Assembly (NCBI GenBank): GCA_003132445.1
Contig: PKXU01000155.1
Span: 2,230 to 40,746, forward strand
Length of the DNA: 38,517 nt
Reading direction: 5' to 3'
DNA from: Acidobacteriaceae bacterium
GTDB taxonomy: Bacteria > Acidobacteriota > Terriglobia > Terriglobales > Acidobacteriaceae
Every line of letters begins with the position of its first letter. Position 1 is the stretch's first letter. The notes under the pieces are model-generated. The model was given only the letters and a program-made list of their open reading frames with translations. It was not told the origin of the DNA and searched no databases. A program made the translations under genes and the position numbers. Below, one piece after another: positions 25,550-32,064 of this stretch.

Positions 25550-26872
25550 CTAATGTGCCATCGCTGGCAGTTGTTCCGCCGCGCCCTCTTTTTCATACGG
25601 GCACGGCCTGCCGTCCAAATGATCTTCAAACTCTTTTCTAAACTTTTTCACAAAGGCGATCGTCGGCATCGCCGCCGCATCGCCCAGCGGACAAAACGTT
25701 CGCCCCAGCATGTTTTCCGACAAATATTGCATGTTGTCGATATCTTTCTTCACGCCACCGCCGGCATGAAAACGAATCAGCGTCTTCTTCAGCCAGTCGG
25801 TCCCTTCGCGGCAGGGGATGCACCATCCGCAACTTTCGTGCTGGTAAAACTTCATGGTGCGTAGTGCGAATTTCACAATGCATTGTTGGTCATCAATCAC
25901 CACTACGCCGCCCGACCCCAGCATGGACCCGGCTTTCTGCACCGAATCGAAATCCATCGCGACGTCGATCTCATCCGCGGTCAGGCACGGACAGGACGAC
26001 CCTCCGGGCACCACCGCCTTCAACTTGCGCCCATTGGGAATGCCGCCGCCCACTTCGTAAATCATCTTCTTCAGGTTGTACCCCATCGGCAGTTCGTAAA
26101 CGCCGGGCTTGGCGATATTGCCGCTCAAGCAAAACAGCCGGGTGCCCCCATTTTTTGGCGTGCCTAATTTCGCGTACCACTCTCCGCCGCCAAGAATAAT
26201 GTGAGGAACATTGGCCAACGTCTCCGCATTATTAATGACGGTCGGTCCGCCCCACAGCCCCACCACCGCCGGGAACGGCGGCCGAATGCGCGGTATGCCG
26301 CGCTTGCCTTCGAGCGACTCCATCAATGCCGACTCTTCGCCAACTTCGTAAGCTCCCGCGCCGCCATGCCAATAAATATCTAAATCGCGACCGCTGCCGA
26401 AAATGTTTTTGCCGATAAATCCTCTGGCATACGCGTCGCGAATCGCCTTTTGCATGATCACCGAAAGATAGCGATACTCGCCGCGAATATAGATGTACCC
26501 GCTGCGCGCGCCCACGGCCAGCGCGCCAATCATCACGCCCTCGATGACCGCGTGCGGATCGTGTTCGAAAATCAAACGGTCTTTGCACGTCCCCGGCTCG
26601 CTCTCGTCGCCATTGCAGAGAACGTACTTCGGCTTCGCCGATTGCTTGGGAACGAACGACCATTTCATCCCAGTAGAAAATCCCGCGCCCCCGCGCCCGC
26701 GCAGCCCGGAAGCCTTGACCTCATTAGTAATGGCGTCTGGTTCCATGGCCAGCGCCTTCTGCACGGCCTTGTAGCCGTCCAGTTCGAGATAGCGGTCGAG
26801 ATTGGTCGCACCCAGGCCGAATCGCCGGGAGACAACCTTTACCTCGTCGGGATGGGATACCAGGTCAGCCAT
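25550..26872 (-). CDS. nuoF: NADH-quinone oxidoreductase subunit F
   Basis: NADH-binding flavoprotein of complex I, 440 residues. FMN/NADH sites: GLRGRGGAGFSTGMKW, CNGDESEPGTCKDR and GAYEVGEESALMESLEGK. The N3 [4Fe-4S] ligands are in ESCGWCIPCREGT plus the distal Cys of RTFCPLGD. Length and motifs are standard. It is flanked on both sides by copies of the octamer palindrome; its stop is 3 nt from copy A. Confidence 0.96.
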   Translation of the reverse strand: MADLVSHPDEVKVVSRRFGLGATNLDRYLELDGYKAVQKALAMEPDAITNEVKASGLRGRGGAGFSTGMKWSFVPKQSAKPKYVLCNGDESEPGTCKDRLIFEHDPHAVIEGVMIGALAVGARSGYIYIRGEYRYLSVIMQKAIRDAYARGFIGKNIFGSGRDLDIYWHGGAGAYEVGEESALMESLEGKRGIPRIRPPFPAVVGLWGGPTVINNAETLANVPHIILGGGEWYAKLGTPKNGGTRLFCLSGNIAKPGVYELPMGYNLKKMIYEVGGGIPNGRKLKAVVPGGSSCPCLTADEIDVAMDFDSVQKAGSMLGSGGVVVIDDQQCIVKFALRTMKFYQHESCGWCIPCREGTDWLKKTLIRFHAGGGVKKDIDNMQYLSENMLGRTFCPLGDAAAMPTIAFVKKFRKEFEDHLDGRPCPYEKEGAAEQLPAMAH

Positions 26873-26876
26873 GGGA

Positions 26877-26960
26877 CATTGAGTGATTTTGCGATTGAGT
26901 CACTGCGCGATTGAAAACCTGGGCTCTTAATCGCCCAATCACCCAATCACGCATTCGCTA
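26877..26960. repeat. Octamer palindromic element, copy B (nuoF-nuoE junction)
   Basis: The left arm has CATTGAGT, GATTTTGC, GATTGAGT, CACTGCGC and GATTGAAA. After a short spacer (ACCTGGGCTC) the right arm has AATCGCCC, AATCACCC, AATCACGC and ATTCGCTA. Same 8-nt period and inverted layout as copy A. Confidence 0.72.
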
Positions 26961-26967
26961 AATTTCC

Positions 26968-27450
26968 TTACTGCGTTCCCCTCTTCTTGTACTCATCAAG
27001 AATTCCGTCTATCTTCTCCGCAGTCAGGTTCTCGTGAAAATCGTAATTCACCTGCGCCGCCGGAGCCCAGCTGCAGGCGCCAATGCACTCCACTTCTTCC
27101 AGCGTGAACAATCCATCGGGTGTAGTTTGCTTATTGCCGATACCCAGTCTCCTGGCGCAGTGATGTAAGATCTCCTCGGCTCCGCGCACCATGCAACTAA
27201 TATTCGTGCACACTTGCACGTTGAACTTGCCTCGCGGTTCCGTGGTCAGCATTGAGTAGTAGCTGATCACGTTGCGCACTTCCAATTCGGTCAGCTCCAG
27301 CCTCGAAGCTAGCTCCGCGATCACTTCATCCGAAAGAAAGCCCACTTCATCCTGCGCGTAGAGCAACGTCGGCACCAGCGCCGACCGCTTCGTGGGATAG
27401 TGCGGCACCATCTCCGCGAACCGCGCCTCGAATTCATCAGAAAACTTCAT
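26968..27450 (-). CDS. nuoE: NADH-quinone oxidoreductase subunit E
   Basis: Thioredoxin-fold [2Fe-2S] subunit (cluster N1a) of the NADH module, 160 residues. Cluster ligands are visible as CTNISC (Cys-x4-Cys) and later CIGAC (Cys-x3-Cys). The helical N-terminus (LVPTLLYAQDEVGFLS) and SYYSMLTTEPRGKFNVQVC are typical. It is separated from nuoD by the inserted four-helix-bundle gene. Confidence 0.95.
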   Translation of the reverse strand: MKFSDEFEARFAEMVPHYPTKRSALVPTLLYAQDEVGFLSDEVIAELASRLELTELEVRNVISYYSMLTTEPRGKFNVQVCTNISCMVRGAEEILHHCARRLGIGNKQTTPDGLFTLEEVECIGACSWAPAAQVNYDFHENLTAEKIDGILDEYKKRGTQ

Positions 27451-27453
27451 AGA

Positions 27454-27484
27454 AATTGAGCGATTGTGTGATTGGGCGATTTAA
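27454..27484. repeat. Octamer palindromic element, copy C left arm
   Basis: ATTGAGC, GATTGTGT, GATTGGGC and GATTTAAA units lie between nuoE and the four-helix-bundle gene. The matching inverted arm is on the other side of that gene (27851-27893), so the gene occupies the loop position of the palindrome. Confidence 0.7.
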
Positions 27485-27486
27485 AC

Positions 27487-27825
27487 CTATACTGCGTGTC
27501 TCGCTGTACGTTGCGAGGCCGCGAAGATCGCCGTCAGTTCATTCGCTTCCTTAAGCAGTAACGCCGCTTTTGAGGACGGAACGATCCCGGATTCCGTCAT
27601 CAACTCCAGCCACAGGATCGCCTCATCCGCCTCTTCAACAACTACTCCCATCTTAGCGACAAATTCAGCCTTGGACCGAGCTCGACAAACTGCTCGATAA
27701 TTCGCCGCCACGGAAGTTCCGCACCGCAGCAACTGCTTTCCCAAAACTTGCGTATCCGTCTTATATGGCAGTGATCGATACAGCCGGATCACGCGCAAGG
27801 CGAACGCCTTCGTCCGATCCCGCAA
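27487..27825 (-). CDS. Four-helix-bundle protein (S23 / rRNA intervening-sequence family)
   Basis: A 112-residue helical protein of the family first known from 23S rRNA intervening sequences, also related to the Avd proteins of diversity-generating retroelements. Core motifs match: RTKAFALRVIRLYRSLP, QLLRCGTSVAANYRAVCRAR, FVAKMGVVVEEADEAILWLE and LLKEANELTAIFAAS. The start is TTG at 27825, just after an in-frame stop, so a few N-terminal residues may have been lost. It has no known role in complex I. It lies in nuo orientation between nuoE and nuoD, and inverted arms of the octamer repeat bracket it closely (3 nt and 26 nt away). This suggests a small mobile or repeat-associated unit inserted in the operon; function unknown. 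Confidence 0.8.
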   Translation of the reverse strand: MRDRTKAFALRVIRLYRSLPYKTDTQVLGKQLLRCGTSVAANYRAVCRARSKAEFVAKMGVVVEEADEAILWLELMTESGIVPSSKAALLLKEANELTAIFAASQRTARHAV

Positions 27826-27850
27826 CTGCTCTCACAGACCCGTCCTTGGA

Positions 27851-27893
27851 AAATCAATCGCCCAATGACCCGATCGCCCAATTACTCAATTCC
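27851..27893. repeat. Octamer palindromic element, copy C right arm
   Basis: AATCGCCC, AATGACCC, GATCGCCC and AATTACTC units, the inverse of the left arm at 27454-27484. About 24 of 30 positions match after reverse complementing. It abuts the nuoD stop codon. Confidence 0.7.
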
Positions 27894-29098
27894 TACCGGT
27901 CGATCTCCCCCAGCACGATGTCGATACTGCCAATCGCCGCCACTACATCCGCCAGCAACCTTCCCTCGCACATCTTGGGCAGGGTCTGCAAGTTCGCCAG
28001 ACACGCCGCCCGCATGTGCACGCGATATGGTTTTGCCGTTCCATCGCTGACCACGTAATAACCCATTTCTCCGCGCGGTGATTCCACTGCCTGATACACC
28101 TCGCCCGGCGGTACTGCGAATCCCTCAGTGATGATTTTGAAGTGGTAAATGAGCGCTTCCATCTGCGTCTTCATTTTTTCGCGATCGGGCAGCACGATTC
28201 CCGGCGCGTCAGCTTTAATTGGACCCTCCGGCATGCCATCCAGCGCCTGCCGCACGATCACGGTCGACTCGCGCAATTCCTGTACGCGGCACATGTAACG
28301 CGCAAATACATCGCCTTCCTGCGACACTGGAACTTTGAATTGAAACTTTTCGTAGCTCGAATAAGGAATGTCGCGCCGCAAATCGAAATCGACGCCGCTG
28401 CCGCGAAGCGTCGGTCCACTGGCCCCCAAAGCAATCGCGTCTTCCGCAGTCATCCGGGCCACACCCTTGGTCCGCATCGTCCAGATGGGATTTCCCGTCA
28501 GCAGATTCTCGTATTCGTCGATCTTCGAAGGAAAATATCCGGCGAAGTTGCGCACGCGATCGAAAAATCCCAGCGGCGGCTCCAGCGCGATTCCACCCAC
28601 GCGGAAGTACGAGGTCATCATGCGCTGTCCGCTGACCATCTCGAACAAGTTCAACACTTCTTCGCGCTCGCGAAAGCAATATAAGAAAACGGTGAGCGCG
28701 CCGATATCCATTGCATGCGTTCCCAGCCAGACCAGATGCGAATTGATGCGCGTCAATTCGTTGAGCAGCACGCGCAGCCACTGTGCCTTCGGTGGAATCT
28801 CGAGTCCCAGCAATTTCTCCACTGCCAACACGTAGCAGAGATTGTTGGTCATCGGGCACAGATAGTCGATGCGATCGGTGAGCGGCACAACCTGCTGATA
28901 AAATTTCGCTTCGCAGGTCTTTTCAATGCCCGTGTGCAGAAAGCCGATGTCGGGCATCATGCGCACCACGGTTTCGCCGTCAATCTCCAGCAACACACGC
29001 AGCACGCCGTGCGTCGACGGATGTTGCGGGCCCATGTTCAGAATCATGGTGCGATCCTGGCCGGGTTCCAGCACGGGCGTGGGGTTCAGGTGGGCCAT
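27893..29098 (-). CDS. nuoD: NADH-quinone oxidoreductase subunit D
   Basis: 49-kDa subunit that forms the quinone-binding site together with NuoB; 401 residues. Signatures: MGPQHPSTHGVLRVLLE, DIGFLHTGIEKTCE, RINSHLVWLGTHAMDIGA, and the C-terminal VESPRGEMGYYVVSDG, MCEGRLLADVVAAIGSIDIVLGEIDR. It follows nuoC with a 13-nt gap. Its obligate partner NuoB is not encoded in this operon. Confidence 0.96.
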   Translation of the reverse strand: MAHLNPTPVLEPGQDRTMILNMGPQHPSTHGVLRVLLEIDGETVVRMMPDIGFLHTGIEKTCEAKFYQQVVPLTDRIDYLCPMTNNLCYVLAVEKLLGLEIPPKAQWLRVLLNELTRINSHLVWLGTHAMDIGALTVFLYCFREREEVLNLFEMVSGQRMMTSYFRVGGIALEPPLGFFDRVRNFAGYFPSKIDEYENLLTGNPIWTMRTKGVARMTAEDAIALGASGPTLRGSGVDFDLRRDIPYSSYEKFQFKVPVSQEGDVFARYMCRVQELRESTVIVRQALDGMPEGPIKADAPGIVLPDREKMKTQMEALIYHFKIITEGFAVPPGEVYQAVESPRGEMGYYVVSDGTAKPYRVHMRAACLANLQTLPKMCEGRLLADVVAAIGSIDIVLGEIDR

Positions 29099-29111
29099 TC
29101 TTATCTCAACC

Positions 29112-29609
29112 TCAGCGGTAGCCCTCCACCGGATAATCTTTGCGCAACGGATGGCCTTCCCAGTCCTCGGGCATCAGGATGCGCCGTAAATAAGGATGGC
29201 CGGCGAAGCGAACGCCGAACAGATCGAAAATCTCCCGTTCAAAATAATTGGCGCCGGGCCAGACTGGAGTCAGCGACTCGACCACCGGATTGTCGCTATT
29301 CAGGCGGACTTTCAGCCGAACCCGCTCTTTCTGAGGGATTGAAAGCAAGTGATAGATGACTTCAAACCTTGGTTCGCCGGGATACCAGTCCACGCAAGTG
29401 ATGTCGGAAAGAAAATTGAAAGGGCAGCCGGGATCTTCTTTCAGTGTGAGGCAGGCCTCGCGGATGCAGCCCTGATCGACATAGATCGTCATCTCGTCCC
29501 GATCAAACTTTGCGCCCGTCACCGCGTCCGCGTTCCAACCCAGCAGGCGCGCTACGGCGGGATGGTTCTTCAGTTGCTCCAAATCGTTAATGGCCGGGAC
29601 CAGGGGCAT
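29112..29609 (-). CDS. nuoC: NADH-quinone oxidoreductase subunit C
   Basis: 30-kDa peripheral-arm subunit, 165 residues from the ATG at 29609. Family signature ANYFEREIFDLFGVRFAGHPYLRRI, then LRKDYPVEGYR. The start shares one base with the nuoA stop (TAATG), so nuoA and nuoC are directly coupled and there is no space for nuoB. A longer frame to 29717 lies inside nuoA. NuoC is not fused to NuoD here. Confidence 0.95.
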   Translation of the reverse strand: MPLVPAINDLEQLKNHPAVARLLGWNADAVTGAKFDRDEMTIYVDQGCIREACLTLKEDPGCPFNFLSDITCVDWYPGEPRFEVIYHLLSIPQKERVRLKVRLNSDNPVVESLTPVWPGANYFEREIFDLFGVRFAGHPYLRRILMPEDWEGHPLRKDYPVEGYR

Positions 29610-30004
29610 TAGAAGTTCCCCCGTTTGATGGAGGTTTCGCCCCAATCCAATGCACCTTTTTTCCAGATATAGAAGAATCCGACCAGGAAAATTCCGATGT
29701 ACACCAGCATCTCCCACAGTCCAAAGCGCTTCAGATCGCGCAAAATGATGGCCCAGGGATAGATAAAGACCGCTTCAACATCGAACAGAATGAACAACAT
29801 AGCGACAAGGTAGAATTTTACCGAGAAGCGCTGCCGGGAGTCGCCCACGGGCACCATGCCGCATTCGTAGGGCGAGAGCTTCGCGCGGGTGGGCTTACGC
29901 GGCCCAATGAACCTTGACAGCAGGACCATCACCGTCGCAAGCGCGCCTACCATAAGAATATGGATCAAAATCGGGAGGTAGCGTGCGAAGTAATTGTCGG
30001 GCAT
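29609..30004 (-). CDS. nuoA: NADH-quinone oxidoreductase subunit A
   Basis: Three-helix membrane subunit of complex I, 131 residues from the ATG at 30004 (MPDNYF). Conserved features: LSPYECGMVP, RFSVKFYLVAMLFILFDVEAVFIYPWA and FVGFFYIWKKGALDW. It is the first operon gene. The upstream bases read CTCCTCCT on the coding strand, so there is no normal Shine-Dalgarno site. An in-frame extension to 30169 runs through the promoter and repeat region and is not coding. Confidence 0.95.
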   Translation of the reverse strand: MPDNYFARYLPILIHILMVGALATVMVLLSRFIGPRKPTRAKLSPYECGMVPVGDSRQRFSVKFYLVAMLFILFDVEAVFIYPWAIILRDLKRFGLWEMLVYIGIFLVGFFYIWKKGALDWGETSIKRGNF

Positions 30005-30050
30005 AGGAGGAGATAGATATAATTCGCGCCAAGCTTGAATTAAACATTCT

Positions 30051-30079
30051 AGGTTATTGGCTACACTCAACAGTGTCAA
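30051..30079 (-). promoter_or_regulatory. Putative promoter of the nuo operon
   Basis: On the minus strand a consensus -35 TTGACA (30079-30074) is followed after exactly 17 nt by TAACCT (30056-30051), a weak -10. Transcription would start near 30044, about 40 nt before nuoA. Confidence 0.45.
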
Positions 30080-30100
30080 GCGAGCGAGGGGAGATTTTAC

Positions 30101-30205
30101 GATTGTGTGATTCGGTGATTGAGCGATTGAAAGCTGATCTAGAAATTGCAGCGAAGTCAGGCTCTTCAATCATCCAATCACTCAATCACCCAATGATTCA
30201 AATCC
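30101..30205. repeat. Octamer palindromic element, copy D (upstream of nuoA)
   Basis: The left arm has GATTGTGT, GATTCGGT, GATTGAGC and GATTGAAA. A 31-nt spacer follows, then the right arm TTCAATCATCC, AATCACTC, AATCACCC and AATGATTC. It fills most of the divergent gap between nuoA and the gene at 30207, and touches the latter's start. Confidence 0.74.
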
Positions 30206-30206
30206 T

Positions 30207-30791
30207 ATGATTTTCGGCTTCAATACCGACGTTAAGCATGGCGACACCATCTATCACGTGCAGAGTGAGGCGCATGAAGGCGAACTCCTGCTGCAGTCTC
30301 AAGTCTTTGTGCGCGGCCGCTGCATTGGCAAGAAAGCAACCTCCTACGCCGCTAAGGCCGCCGAAGCCCAATTCGGCGACGCGCAGAAGGAGCAACAACT
30401 TCGCGAACAGCACCGCCTCGTGCTCGATGCCATTCGGGAAGGGAAACTGGACAACGTTCTCGATCATCCCGAGGCAGAAGCTCTTGCCGCGGTAAAAGAG
30501 CTGGATGTCCAATGGCTGAGCGCCGAGTCCGTTCACGCCGATCGCAACCTGACCATGCAGTTGCGCGTCACCGAAGGCGGAGCAGCCGCCGCCGGTGCGC
30601 GACTGACCTCCCGTTTCACCCGCCCCGGTTCTTCTCCCATCTACAATCAGGCGGTGGCAGATTCCAACGGCGCAGCGGAAATCAAGATAGAAGTTGAGGA
30701 AGCGGCCCTGGCAGATTCCTCGTTGCTGGTCCAAGCCAACTACCAAGGCCGAACCACCACAAAAAAGTTCTCCCTTCGCAAAGCCGACTAG
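30207..30791 (+). CDS. Conserved hypothetical protein
   Basis: A 194-residue soluble protein with no signal peptide and no family I can name. The N-terminal ~50 residues are beta-rich ([41 protein letters not shown]). A charged helical region follows at about 55-105 ([20 protein letters not shown]). The last ~85 residues look like an Ig-like or carboxypeptidase-regulatory-like sandwich ([37 protein letters not shown]). It is divergent from nuo and followed 34 nt later by the ThiS-like gene in the same direction, so the two may be cotranscribed. Confidence 0.65.
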   Translation: MIFGFNTDVKHGDTIYHVQSEAHEGELLLQSQVFVRGRCIGKKATSYAAKAAEAQFGDAQKEQQLREQHRLVLDAIREGKLDNVLDHPEAEALAAVKELDVQWLSAESVHADRNLTMQLRVTEGGAAAAGARLTSRFTRPGSSPIYNQAVADSNGAAEIKIEVEEAALADSSLLVQANYQGRTTTKKFSLRKAD

Positions 30792-30825
30792 TATCGACGC
30801 CGACGTGCCAAAAAGATCTCCTCTG

Positions 30826-31053
30826 ATGAAACTTATAATCAACGGTGACGCGCGCGATTTCCCCGCTGCTCCGATTCCATTTACTCTTGCCGCGCTCGTC
30901 GAAATCCTCGCTATGAAAGCCGACCGCGTGGCCGTTGAGCTCAACCGCGACATCGTTCCCCGCGATCGCTGGAGCGAGACGCATCTTAACGATGGAGACC
31001 GGCTGGAAGTAGTTCACTTCGTCGGTGGCGGTTGCTTTACGCCTCAATCGTAA
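30826..31053 (+). CDS. ThiS/MoaD-type sulfur carrier with C-terminal extension
   Basis: A 75-residue ubiquitin-fold sulfur carrier. [28 protein letters not shown] and [16 protein letters not shown] are typical of ThiS, whose terminal Gly-Gly is adenylated and then carries sulfur as thiocarboxylate for thiazole synthesis. Here the Gly-Gly is not terminal: six more residues (CFTPQS) follow. A similar Gly-Gly-Cys-Phe end occurs in QbsE, where a JAMM peptidase trims it. So this protein may need processing, or the stop codon may have been displaced. No thiG, thiF or JAMM gene is nearby. In-frame starts upstream overlap the previous gene and are rejected. Confidence 0.72.
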   Translation: MKLIINGDARDFPAAPIPFTLAALVEILAMKADRVAVELNRDIVPRDRWSETHLNDGDRLEVVHFVGGGCFTPQS

Positions 31054-31220
31054 AATCGCACAACCGAGGCTGTAATCCTGAGCCAAGTGAATAGTTGGCA
31101 AAACCAACCATTCACGCAGTCGAAGGATCCCTAGAGATCTACTACCGTACCCGTAAGGGAACTCTCTTAGTCACCCCTTTTCCACCGATTCTCTGCTTGA
31201 CCGCTGCCCATCCATGCCTA

Positions 31221-31237
31221 AAATGTTTGAAACATTT
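31221..31237. promoter_or_regulatory. Operator-like palindrome 1 upstream of merR
   Basis: AAATGTTT and AAACATTT flank a central G, a perfect 17-bp inverted repeat about 35 nt before the MerR-family start. Confidence 0.6.
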
Positions 31238-31248
31238 CACTTAGATTT

Positions 31249-31259
31249 TGTTTCAAACA
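31249..31259. promoter_or_regulatory. Operator-like palindrome 2 upstream of merR
   Basis: TGTTT and AAACA flank a central C. It shares the TGTTT core with palindrome 1, and the centres are 25 bp apart. It ends 13 nt before the merR start, consistent with autoregulation by a dimeric repressor. Confidence 0.55.
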
Positions 31260-31272
31260 GAAATCAGAATCT

Positions 31273-31746
31273 ATGCAAGACCGTTTCACATCGCAGCAGG
31301 TGATTGCTCTTACCGGGATAACGGCTCGCCAGTTGCAGTGGTGGGACGAGCGCGGAGTGGTGAAGCCGCAGCGGGAGGGGCATCGCCGACTGTATTCGAT
31401 GAATCACCTGACTGAAGTCGCGGTGATCTGTGAGCTGCGACGCAAAGGATTTTCGCTGCAGGGAGTACGAAAGGTCATGCGATTTCTCGACCGCGAGATC
31501 GGGAAGGGATTGGCCGACATTGTGAGCCGCACATCCGAGTTCCACCTGCTGACCGACGGGACGCATCTTTATTTAGAGACCTCGGCGCGCCAGATCGTGG
31601 ACATTCTGAAGAATTCAGATCAGCCGATCCTGGCCGTGTGCCTGAGCGATGCGGTGCGGCAGGTGCGGGCGGGCGTGCTTTCCGGGAAGGCGAATACTTC
31701 GGTAACTACGCCTGATTACCGCAGGCGTGTTAGAAAAGTTTCGTAG
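31273..31746 (+). CDS. MerR-family transcriptional regulator
   Basis: A 157-residue regulator. The N-terminal winged helix is clear: FTSQQVIALTGITARQLQWWDERGVV, then RRLYSMNHLTEVAVICELRRKGFSLQGVRKVM. A C-terminal half (HLYLETSARQIVDILKNSD...ILAVCLSDAV) probably dimerises or senses; it lacks the Cys pattern of metal-binding MerR proteins. Two TGTTT-n-AAACA palindromes just upstream are probable autoregulatory sites. The small zinc protein gene follows 31 nt later and is probably cotranscribed. Confidence 0.85.
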   Translation: MQDRFTSQQVIALTGITARQLQWWDERGVVKPQREGHRRLYSMNHLTEVAVICELRRKGFSLQGVRKVMRFLDREIGKGLADIVSRTSEFHLLTDGTHLYLETSARQIVDILKNSDQPILAVCLSDAVRQVRAGVLSGKANTSVTTPDYRRRVRKVS

Positions 31747-31777
31747 CCAAGCAACGCCGGTACTCAAGGAGGAAGAC

Positions 31778-32041
31778 ATGGTCGGTGAATTGGACCTTCT
31801 CAGCGAATGGATTCCCGAACAGATGCAGCCGGGTACTGTCTTCGTGCTGGAAAATGCCGGCGAGGTTGGCGAAAAAGAAGATCCTTATTGGGCCGTCTTG
31901 TCGTGTCCTTCGTGCGGCATGCTGGGCCTGATCACGCGCAAACAGATCAACGGCTTCCTGCCTGTGATTTGCGGGTCTGAGCACTGCTCAGCACAATTCT
32001 TTATCCGCGACAGCGAAGTCGTGGTGCGCAAACCTTTCTAG
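31778..32041 (+). CDS. Small zinc-ribbon-like protein, unknown function
   Basis: An 87-residue protein. AAGGAGG at 31766-31772 fixes the ATG at 31778 over an upstream in-frame start at 31727. Cysteine pairs CPSC and CGSEHC, separated by ~24 residues, resemble a zinc ribbon. The N-terminal half is acidic (EDMVGELDLLSEWIPEQM precedes or spans the start). It is not recognised as a named family. It directly follows the MerR gene, so it may be a target or partner. Confidence 0.68.
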   Translation: MVGELDLLSEWIPEQMQPGTVFVLENAGEVGEKEDPYWAVLSCPSCGMLGLITRKQINGFLPVICGSEHCSAQFFIRDSEVVVRKPF

Positions 32042-32064
32042 ATTCGGGCTGCGTCCCGCGGCCC

